Made by a program: the position numbers and the translations under genes. Positions 48,983-55,995 of a stretch of 64,000 bases of DNA are shown here, piece by piece; the first letter of the stretch is position 1; every line of letters starts with the position of its first letter. The notes under the pieces are model-generated. The model ran no database searches and was not told the origin of the DNA. It saw nothing but the letters and a program-made list of their open reading frames with translations. Origin of the DNA: Streptomyces sp. S.PNR 29 (GTDB lineage: Bacteria; Actinomycetota; Actinomycetes; Streptomycetales; Streptomycetaceae); NCBI RefSeq assembly GCF_030386795.1, contig NZ_JANUQM010000017.1, positions 62,001 to 126,000 of the forward strand, given 5' to 3'.

Positions 48983-49744
48983 TCAGGAGGCCCGGCTCTG
49001 CGGGCCGTGGTGGATCTCCACGCCACCGGAGTCGCCGAAGGTCAGCCGGCAGGTGTCGGCCCGGTACGTGGCGACGGAGAGGGCGGCGACGCGGCCCTCG
49101 GCGACGTAGCGGGTGGTGACGACGAGGACGGGCGCTCCGGGGAGGCGGTCCAGCTCCTTGGCGTCGTCCGCGCGGGCCGAGCCGAGCTCCACGGCGTTCT
49201 CCTGCCGCTCCAGCTCCAGGCGCTGCAGTTCGCGCAGCACGGCACGCGCGCGTGCCGCCCCGGACGGGGCGTCGATCGCGGAGAGGTCGGGCACCGACGA
49301 CGACGGGATGTAGAGCAGCTCGGCGGCCACGGGCTGGCCATGCGTCATCCGGGAACGGCGCACGGTGTGCACGGGCTCGTCGCCGTCGGTCCCCAGCACG
49401 CCGGCGACGGCGGCGGGCGGAGCCGCCAGGGTGCTGTCGACGGGCTGCCAGTCGTCCCCGGCCGTTCCCGGCCAGGCGTGCTGCTCGGTGCCGACGGCCA
49501 CGCCGACACGGGGCGGCGCCACGGTCGTACCGACACCGCGGCGGCGCTGCAGCCGGCCTTCCAGTTCGAGCTGTTCCAGGGCCTGGCGGAGCGTGGCGCG
49601 GGCGACGCCGAAGCGGGCGGCGAGGTCACGCTCGTTGGGCAGGATCTCGCCCACCGTGAACTCCGAGTCCAGCGCCTCGCTGAGCACGGTCCTGAGGTGC
49701 CAGTACTTCGGTTCCGGCACCGATTCCAACTGCGTGGTCCCCAC
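48983..49744 (-). CDS. GntR-family regulator, HutC/DasR subfamily
   Basis: A 253-residue regulator starting with GTG at 49744. The N-terminal winged helix reads EILPNERDLAARFGVARATL and RQALEQLELEGRLQRRRGVG (residues 33-72). The C-terminal UTRA effector domain contains HTVRRSRMTHGQPVAAELLY, VVTTRYVAEGRVAALSVATY and CRLTFGDSG. HutC/DasR proteins bind amino-sugar phosphates or histidine-pathway compounds. A dre-like palindrome about 100 bp upstream suggests autoregulation. The neighbouring ROK gene points to a sugar-linked role. It is not DasR itself, which lies elsewhere beside dasABC. Confidence 0.92.
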   Translation of the reverse strand: MGTTQLESVPEPKYWHLRTVLSEALDSEFTVGEILPNERDLAARFGVARATLRQALEQLELEGRLQRRRGVGTTVAPPRVGVAVGTEQHAWPGTAGDDWQPVDSTLAAPPAAVAGVLGTDGDEPVHTVRRSRMTHGQPVAAELLYIPSSSVPDLSAIDAPSGAARARAVLRELQRLELERQENAVELGSARADDAKELDRLPGAPVLVVTTRYVAEGRVAALSVATYRADTCRLTFGDSGGVEIHHGPQSRAS

Positions 49745-49841
49745 CCTGTCCTCCGCAATCGCCGTGGTCCGGCGGCTTTTTCGCGCCCTTGTTTATTAAA
49801 GGTTGTTGCACTTATCTGCGACCATAAGGCGGCCCTCACCC

Positions 49842-49855
49842 TTGGTCAAGACCAA
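49842..49855. promoter_or_regulatory. dre-like palindrome upstream of the GntR regulator
   Basis: TTGGTC-AA-GACCAA has perfect 6-bp arms. It keeps the core TGGTC-N2-GACCA of the DasR-responsive element (consensus ACTGGTCTAGACCACT). It lies 98 bp upstream of the GntR start, downstream of the ECF sigma gene. An AT-rich stretch TTTATTAAAGGTTGTTGC between it and the gene may contain the promoter. Confidence 0.6.
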
Positions 49856-49990
49856 TCCTCGATCGCTGGAGCACCGCCCGGGCGCGGTGCCGCGCAGCGT
49901 TCACGAGACGTTCGTACAGGGCCGTGTTCGTGACACCGCGGCAGAGCCTCCGTCACGAAACGGGGGCTTCGGCCGAACGGTGGACCGGGC

Positions 49991-50875
49991 CTATACGTGG
50001 GCCAGGGCCTGCAGCTTGTCGGGGTTGCGGATGATGTACACCGCCTGGATGCGCCCGTCGGCCACGTCGAGCTGGAAGACCGCGTCGGGCTTGTCCCCGG
50101 ACAGGGCCAGCACGGCGGGCCCGCCGTTGAGCTCCAGGACACGGACGGACAGGTCCGGCAGGCTCTTGCGGGTGGCGCCGACGAGGAAGCGGCCCACCTT
50201 GTCGGCGGTCTCCAGCACCCGCAGCGGCGCCTTGGCCTTGCCGCCGCTGTCGCCCACGAGGCGGACGTCCGGCGCGAGCAGCGACATCAGCCCTTCCAGG
50301 TCGCCGTCCGCCGCGGCGGCGAGGAAGCGCTCGGTGAGGTCGCGGCGCTGGGCGGGGTCCACCTCGTAGCGCGGACGCCGCTCGTCGACGTGCTTGCGGG
50401 CCCGGCCCGCGAGCTGGCGCACCGCCGGCTCAGCGCGGTCGAGCATGGCGGCGATGTCGGCGTACGGATAACCGAAGGCCTCCCTGAGGACGAACACCGC
50501 CCGCTCCAGCGGCGACAGCGACTCCAGGACCACGAGGACCGCGAGGGAGACGGAGTCGGCGAGCACGGCCCGCTCCGCGGTGTCCGGCACGGTGTCACCG
50601 AAGTCGGTGACGTACGGCTCGGGCAGCCACGGGCCGACGTACGTCTCACCGCGTGCCTTGATCTGGCGCAGCCGGTCGATGGCGAGGCGGGTCGTGACCC
50701 GCACCAGGTAGGCGCGCGGTTCGCGCACCGCGGACCGGTCGGCGCCGGCCCAGCGCAGCCAGGCCTCCTGGACCACGTCCTCCGCGTCGGCCACGCGCCC
50801 CAGCATCCGGTAGGCGACGCCCACCAGGACGGGACGGTGTTGTTCGAAGACGTCGGTCGCGATGTCGGTGGTCAC
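49991..50875 (-). CDS. ECF sigma factor, ECF41/SigJ type
   Basis: A 294-residue sigma factor starting with GTG at 50875. Sigma region 2 is HRPVLVGVAYRMLGRVADAE...DVVQEAWLRW, region 4 is LSPLERAVFVLREAFGYPYA and DIAAMLDRAEPAVRQLAGRA. The linker carries WLPEP, an ECF41 hallmark. A C-terminal SnoaL-like domain of about 110 residues contains DSGGKAKA, corresponding to the ECF41 DGGGK motif that controls activity without an anti-sigma factor. The usual adjacent COE gene (carboxymuconolactone decarboxylase, oxidoreductase or epimerase) is absent. The divergent neighbour is an alpha/beta hydrolase. Confidence 0.93.
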   Translation of the reverse strand: MTTDIATDVFEQHRPVLVGVAYRMLGRVADAEDVVQEAWLRWAGADRSAVREPRAYLVRVTTRLAIDRLRQIKARGETYVGPWLPEPYVTDFGDTVPDTAERAVLADSVSLAVLVVLESLSPLERAVFVLREAFGYPYADIAAMLDRAEPAVRQLAGRARKHVDERRPRYEVDPAQRRDLTERFLAAAADGDLEGLMSLLAPDVRLVGDSGGKAKAPLRVLETADKVGRFLVGATRKSLPDLSVRVLELNGGPAVLALSGDKPDAVFQLDVADGRIQAVYIIRNPDKLQALAHV

Positions 50876-50955
50876 TTTTCCATCCCAGCGGACGCCCGCG
50901 GACGTGTCCAGGCGGAATCAGGGCCGGGGCGCCGGCCGGACAGGTGAGATCCTTC

Positions 50956-50983
50956 ACGTGCCCCGCAGGTGCGCGGGGCACGT
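50956..50983. promoter_or_regulatory. Perfect 11-bp inverted repeat between ECF sigma and hydrolase genes
   Basis: ACGTGCCCCGC (50956-50966) and GCGGGGCACGT (50973-50983) are exact complements around AGGTGC. The repeat lies 80 bp upstream of the sigma gene and 109 bp upstream of the hydrolase, so it may be an operator for either or a leader hairpin. Confidence 0.5.
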
Positions 50984-51092
50984 CGAGGGGCGCGCGGCCC
51001 GCAATTCACCGGAACCAGGGGCTACCCGGCGGTAGCTTTTGCTGACACTCTGTCTACGCCACGAACGCCTGCGAGCCCCGACGAGGAGCACC

Positions 51093-51971
51093 ATGTCCAG
51101 CACCGTCTCCTTCCAGGTCCCCTCTCCGTCCGGCCCACGGAGCATGACCCTGGCCTACGCGCGCGTGGGCACCGGCGAGCCGCTGCTCCTGCTGCACGGC
51201 ATCGGCCACCACCGTCAGGCCTGGGACCCGGTGGTGCACCTCCTCGCCGCCGAGCGCGATGTGATCGCCGTGGACCTGCCCGGATGCGGCGAGTCCCCCG
51301 CCCTGCCCGACGGGATGGCCCACGACCTGGCGACGATGAACGCCGCGCTCGGCGCGTTCTGCGTGGCACTGGAGATCGAGCGACCGCACGTGGCGGGCAA
51401 CTCGCTCGGCGGGCTGCTCGCGCTGAACCTCGGCAGCGCCCGTCTCGTACGTTCCGTCACGGCCCTGTCTCCGGCCGGGTTCTGGGTACCGGCCGAACGG
51501 CTGTATGCCTTCGGCGTTCTGATGGGCATGCGGCACACCGCCCAGCGCCTGCCGCTGCCCCTGGTCGAGTTGCTGTCCCGTACGGCGGTCGGCCGTGCGG
51601 TCCTGACGAGCACCATCTACGCCCGCCCGGGCCGCCGTTCGCCCGAGGCCGTGGTCGCCGAGACGCTGGCGCTGGCCCGCGCCGAAGGGTTCCACGAGAC
51701 ACTCCGGTCCGGAAGGGACGTCCAGTTCACGGACGACGTGTCCGGAGTACCCGTCACCGTGGCGTGGGGCAACAGGGACCGGCTCCTCGTCCCCCGGCAA
51801 GGCGTCCGCGCCAAGCACGTCATTCCGCGCGCCCGGCTGATACGGCTTCCGGGCTGCGGTCACGTCCCGATGAACGACGACCCGGCCCTGGTCGCCCGCG
51901 TGATCCTCGACGGCAGCCGGAAGCAGGACGCCGGTGCTTCCAGGACTTCCCCCAGCACCGCCGTGTCGTAG
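51093..51971 (+). CDS. Alpha/beta-hydrolase
   Basis: A 292-residue cytosolic hydrolase starting at an ATG at 51093 after ACGAGGAG. LLLLHGIGHHRQAWDPVVHL is the oxyanion strand-loop and AVDLPGCGESPALPD the second. The nucleophile elbow is VAGNSLGGLLALNLGS (Ser near residue 110). VAWGNRDRLLVPRQG supplies the acid, and LPGCGHVPMNDDPALVARV the histidine. Such enzymes are esterases, lactonases or haloperoxidase-like hydrolases. Divergent placement to the ECF41 sigma gene suggests that the sigma factor may control it. Confidence 0.9.
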   Translation: MSSTVSFQVPSPSGPRSMTLAYARVGTGEPLLLLHGIGHHRQAWDPVVHLLAAERDVIAVDLPGCGESPALPDGMAHDLATMNAALGAFCVALEIERPHVAGNSLGGLLALNLGSARLVRSVTALSPAGFWVPAERLYAFGVLMGMRHTAQRLPLPLVELLSRTAVGRAVLTSTIYARPGRRSPEAVVAETLALARAEGFHETLRSGRDVQFTDDVSGVPVTVAWGNRDRLLVPRQGVRAKHVIPRARLIRLPGCGHVPMNDDPALVARVILDGSRKQDAGASRTSPSTAVS

Positions 51972-52059
51972 GGCAGGACGCGGTCAGCACCCGGCGTCCA
52001 AGGTCCCCTTCCACGGCGTCGGCACAGCCCGGTCCGGGTGGCCCCCTGCGCTCCGGGGC

Positions 52060-52722
52060 CCGGACCGCCGCCTGTGAGTTGCCGCTCCCGGCCGCCTCGG
52101 CACCGGCACGCGCGCGTGGCCGGTCACCGCAGGCGGCGCTGCGGGAAGCGTGACGCTCGGGGCGGCTCGCACCGGGGACCCGGCTGCCGTCGGGCCGGGA
52201 TCTCGTCGCCGACCTCGGCGGGTCCCGCGGGCTGGTGACGGAGGCGTACGAGCAGGTGACGGCGGAGGGCTGTCTGCGCGGCGACCGGGGTGCGGGGACC
52301 TGGGTGAGCGGTGCCGTCCGGGCCGCCCGCCGGAGCCCGCGTGACCTCGCGCCGCGCTCCCCCGGTGCCCGTATCGGCTGGGTGCCCGGGGCACCGGACG
52401 TATCGCTGTTCCCCCGCTCCGCGTGGGCGGCCGCACCAGGAGGAGCCCTTTCCCGGCACCGAGGTCGCCGGGATCGCCGCTGGACTGCGTGTCATCGGCC
52501 GCACTGCCCGGGCTCTACGCCCCGAGGAGCGCTTCCTCGCGCGCGTGGCCGCGGCCGGAGTGGCGGTGCGTCCCCTGGCGGAGTACACGCGCGTGCCGGT
52601 GACGGGAAGGCCGGGGAGGAGGACCAGGAGGTGCGGCTGGCGCTGGGGCACGCGCATCTGTCGCCGGTGCGGATCCGGGAGGGTGTACGGCTGATGGCCG
52701 AGGCCGTCCACGGCTGGCCGCC
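52060..52722 (+). pseudogene. MocR/PdxR-family regulator remnant (GntR-aminotransferase fusion)
   Basis: The N-terminal part shows the GntR helix-turn-helix: RGRSPQAALREA, an in-frame TGA at 52151-52153, then RSGRLAPGTRLPSGRDLVAD and GLVTEAYEQVTAEGCLRGDR. After about 70 codons most of the aminotransferase domain is missing. The C-terminal part reappears in shifted frames as EVAGIAAGLRVIGRTARALR and EERFLARVAAAGVAVRPLAE, then DQEVRLALGHAHLSP and REGVRLMAEAV. The gene has a nonsense codon, a large internal deletion and frameshifts, so it is dead. Sequence between 51972 and 52060 shows nothing more. Confidence 0.82.
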
Positions 52723-52859
52723 TGCCGTCGCGCGTCCGGCGCGCGCCTGTTCCCCTGTCCCCGCGCCCAGTTGTTCACTTGGGGTTTCCGTGTGCGCAGC
52801 GCCGTACCAGTAGGTGTGGCACTGCACATTGGCCGGATCCCGTCCCTGGAGGCGCATCC

Positions 52860-54446
52860 ATGTCACACCGTCCGTTCCCCGGCCGCCGCGGCGTCCTGCG
52901 CGGCTCGCTCGCCGCATCGGCGGCCCTCACCCTGCCCACCGCCCTCGGCGCGGCGCCGGCGTTCGCCCTGTCCGGCCGCCCCAAGGCGGGCTGGGGTGTG
53001 CAGACCGGGGACGTGACCTCCGACTCCGGGCTGGTGTGGGTGCGCTCCGACCGCCCGGCCCGGATGATCGTCGAGACGTCCGCGACCGAGTCGTTCCGCA
53101 ACCCGCGCAGATGGCACGGTCCGCTGCTGGGCGCGGACACGGACTTCACCGGCACGACCCGGCTGCACGGGCTGCCCTCGGGTGAACAGGTCCACTATCG
53201 CGTGCTGCTCGCCGATCCGGACGACCCGCGCCGCACCGGTGAGCCGGTCACCGGCACCTTCCGCACGGTCCCCGCACGCCGGCGCAGCGGGGTGCGCTTC
53301 CTGTGGTCCGGCGACCTGGCGGGCCAGGGCTGGGGCATCAACCCGGACCTCGGCGGCTACCGCATCTACGACGCGATGGCCAGGCTGGACCCCGACTTCT
53401 TCCTCTGCAGCGGCGACAACATCTACGCGGACGGCCCGATCGCGGCGACGCAGGCCCTGCCCGACGGCAGCACCTGGCGGAACATCACCACCGAGGAGAA
53501 GTCCAAGGTGGCCGAGACCCTGGCGGAGTTCCGCGGCAACTTCCGCTACAACCTCCTCGACGACAACCTCAGGCGGTTCAACGCCCAGGTGCCGTCCATC
53601 GTCCAGTGGGACGACCACGAGGTGCGCAACAACTGGTACCCGGGGCAGATGATCGCCGGCACCGACACCCGCTACACCGAGAAGAGCATCGACGTGCTGG
53701 CCGGACGGGCCCGGCGCGCGTTCAGCGAGTACTTCCCGATCTCGACGCTGCGGCCGGGCGCGCGGGAGGGCCGCGTGTACCGGGTGCTGCGGCAGGGCCC
53801 GCTGCTCGACGTGTTCGTGCTCGACATGCGGACGTACCGCAACGCCAACTCGCCCGACGACCAGACCGTGGACCCGCAGGGCATCCTCGGCCGGGAGCAG
53901 CTGGAGTGGCTCAAGCGGGAGCTGTCCCGGTCGCGCGCGGTGTGGAAGGTGATCGCCGCCGACATGCCGGTCGGCCTGGTCGTCCCCGACACCACCGAGG
54001 GCAGGAAGAACATCGAGGCCGTGGCGCAGGGCGACCCGGGCGCGCCGCTCGGGCGTGAGCTGCAGATCGCGGAGCTGCTGCGGCACATCAAGCACCGGCG
54101 GATCACCGGCACCGTGTGGCTGACGGCCGACGTGCACCACACCTCGGCTCAGCACTACCAGCCGTCGCGGGCCGCGTTCACCGACTTCGAGCCGTTCTGG
54201 GAGTTCGTCTCCGGCCCGCTCAACGCCGGTGCCTTCCCGGCGAGCGCGCTCGATGGCACCTTCGGTCCCGAGCGTGTGTTCGTGAAGGCGCCGACCGCCT
54301 CCAACGTCTCGCCCGCCGGCGGCTACCAGTTCTTCGGCGAGGTCGACATCGACGGCGACAGCGGCGAGATGACGGTACGGCTGCGCGAGCAGGACGGCAC
54401 CGTGCTGTTCACGCAGGTGCTGCAGCCGGGCCGGGTCGGCCAGTGA
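52860..54446 (+). CDS. Tat-exported PhoD-type alkaline phosphatase
   Basis: A 528-residue secreted phosphoesterase. The ATG at 52860 follows TGGAGG. The signal GRRGVLRGSLAASAALTLPT has a twin-arginine motif, so the folded protein goes out by the Tat pathway. An N-terminal PhoD_N beta domain (about 45-140) precedes the metallophosphatase domain: FLWSGDLAGQG, FFLCSGDNIYADGPI, VQWDDHEVRNNWYPG and LTADVHHTSAQHY carry the metal-binding Asp, Asn and His residues (iron/calcium in PhoD). It releases phosphate from esters outside the cell. No Pho box was identified upstream. Confidence 0.93.
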   Translation: MSHRPFPGRRGVLRGSLAASAALTLPTALGAAPAFALSGRPKAGWGVQTGDVTSDSGLVWVRSDRPARMIVETSATESFRNPRRWHGPLLGADTDFTGTTRLHGLPSGEQVHYRVLLADPDDPRRTGEPVTGTFRTVPARRRSGVRFLWSGDLAGQGWGINPDLGGYRIYDAMARLDPDFFLCSGDNIYADGPIAATQALPDGSTWRNITTEEKSKVAETLAEFRGNFRYNLLDDNLRRFNAQVPSIVQWDDHEVRNNWYPGQMIAGTDTRYTEKSIDVLAGRARRAFSEYFPISTLRPGAREGRVYRVLRQGPLLDVFVLDMRTYRNANSPDDQTVDPQGILGREQLEWLKRELSRSRAVWKVIAADMPVGLVVPDTTEGRKNIEAVAQGDPGAPLGRELQIAELLRHIKHRRITGTVWLTADVHHTSAQHYQPSRAAFTDFEPFWEFVSGPLNAGAFPASALDGTFGPERVFVKAPTASNVSPAGGYQFFGEVDIDGDSGEMTVRLREQDGTVLFTQVLQPGRVGQ

Positions 54447-54588
54447 CTCCCGTAGCCTGAGACGTGGCCGCGCGCCGGCGTCATCCCCCGGTGCGCGGCA
54501 CGTGCACACGGCCGCCAACTCGCCGCCATCCACGGCGTTTTTTGCAGGTCAGGGCCGATTGTCAGTGGTCGCCTCTACGGTCTTCTCC

Positions 54589-55995
54589 ATGACGCGATCC
54601 TTGCAGGCCGTGGCCTATCGACGACCCTCCGTGCTCACCTCCGCGGCGGGTGGAGCACTCCTGGGGCTCGAAACCTCCGGTGGCTCGACGCCCTCGGGTG
54701 CCGTGGACCATCCGCGGTTCTTCTCCGGTTTCCTGACCTCTCCTCAGGTGGCCTCGGCGGGCCTGCTCGCGGTGGCGGACGTGGCGGCCGCGCGTTACTT
54801 CCAGCGGCAGCTGCGCGCCTTGCTCGACCCGGTGGTGACGGGCAACGGAGACCGGCTGCGTTTCGAGTCCTTCTCCGGCTGCGGCGGGGTGTACGCGCGT
54901 CTGGACGTGCTGGAAACGGGCCTCGACGGTGACGAGGTGGGACACGGCACGACCAACGTCGACGTCAACAATCCCCTGCGCGAGGCACTGTCGAGGATCG
55001 GTGGGGACGACCCGCTGCATCTTCGCGTCGGGCCGGAGGAGATGGCCGTGACCACGCTGGACGGTCCGGTCGTGGAGAAGAAGGTGCCGCTGCCGGACCG
55101 GTGGCTGCGCGGCTTCGCGGAGGCCCAGGTGATCGCGGCCGGCTTCGACCTGCGGGCCGAGCTGCCCGCCGCCGAGGCCGTACGGTTCCTGCGCTCGCTG
55201 TCGCGCGGCGGAACCCGCGGCACCTCCGTGCACCCGCGGTGGGTGGTGCCTGCCGGGCGGGGGCTGCGTCCGACGACCCGGGCCGTGCCCGGCGCGGTCT
55301 GCCTGCCCGAACCGGAGCGGCTGGTCGCGCTCCAGCGGGTGCTGCGGCACGCGACGGCCCTGCGGGTGTACGGCCCCGCCACCGCCGTCGGCTCCGCCGC
55401 CACGTCGTCCGCCTGGGAGGCCGTCCTGCCCGGCATGCGGCTCACCCTCACTCTGTCCCCCGACGCCTCCCGCGGTTTCTCCGGCGAGGGCGGTGTCCTG
55501 AACGCGCTCGCCACCGACGAGGCCGCCGCGGACGCCGAGCTGATCTCGGTGCTCCTGAGCTGGGAGCCCCGCATCGACGTCGCCGACCTCGCCACCGCGT
55601 CGGGCCTGAGCGCCGAGCGGGTCCGCGCCGCCCTGATCCGCCTGGGCACCTCGGGCCGGGTCGGGTACGACACGGCGGAGGCGGCCTACTTCCACCGGGA
55701 ACTGCCGTACGACGCCGAGCGCGTGGAGCGCCACAACCCACGGCTGCGCTCGGCCCGCGATCTGGTGGCGGCGGGCGCGGTCACCGTGGACGGCACGCTC
55801 GGGACGGTGACGGCCGAGGACGGGCACGTGCACCGGGTGCGCGACGAGGGGGGCGTGCTCAGCTGCAGCTGCCTGTGGTGGGCCCGGTACCGGGGCGGGC
55901 GTGGGCCGTGCAAGCACGCGCTGGCGGTGCGGATGGTGCGGCGGGGCGCCGCGGTGGAGCGGGAGACGGTACGGGTCGACGGGGGTGTGCGGTGA
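54589..55995 (+). CDS. SWIM zinc-finger protein
   Basis: A 468-residue cytosolic protein starting at an ATG at 54589 (MTRSLQAVAYRRPSVLTSAA), chosen over an upstream in-frame ATG for its family-like N-terminus. Near the C-terminus the SWIM motif CSCLWWARYRGGRGPCKHAL provides the CxCxnCxH zinc ligands. The middle holds a winged-helix-like block (ISVLLSWEPRIDVADLATAS, GLSAERVRAALIRLG). SWIM proteins are DNA or protein binders. The large DUF6493 gene overlaps the stop (GTGA), so they are produced together. In other Streptomyces such genes sit next to MoxR ATPase and VWA genes, which are not seen here. Confidence 0.9.
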   Translation: MTRSLQAVAYRRPSVLTSAAGGALLGLETSGGSTPSGAVDHPRFFSGFLTSPQVASAGLLAVADVAAARYFQRQLRALLDPVVTGNGDRLRFESFSGCGGVYARLDVLETGLDGDEVGHGTTNVDVNNPLREALSRIGGDDPLHLRVGPEEMAVTTLDGPVVEKKVPLPDRWLRGFAEAQVIAAGFDLRAELPAAEAVRFLRSLSRGGTRGTSVHPRWVVPAGRGLRPTTRAVPGAVCLPEPERLVALQRVLRHATALRVYGPATAVGSAATSSAWEAVLPGMRLTLTLSPDASRGFSGEGGVLNALATDEAAADAELISVLLSWEPRIDVADLATASGLSAERVRAALIRLGTSGRVGYDTAEAAYFHRELPYDAERVERHNPRLRSARDLVAAGAVTVDGTLGTVTAEDGHVHRVRDEGGVLSCSCLWWARYRGGRGPCKHALAVRMVRRGAAVERETVRVDGGVR

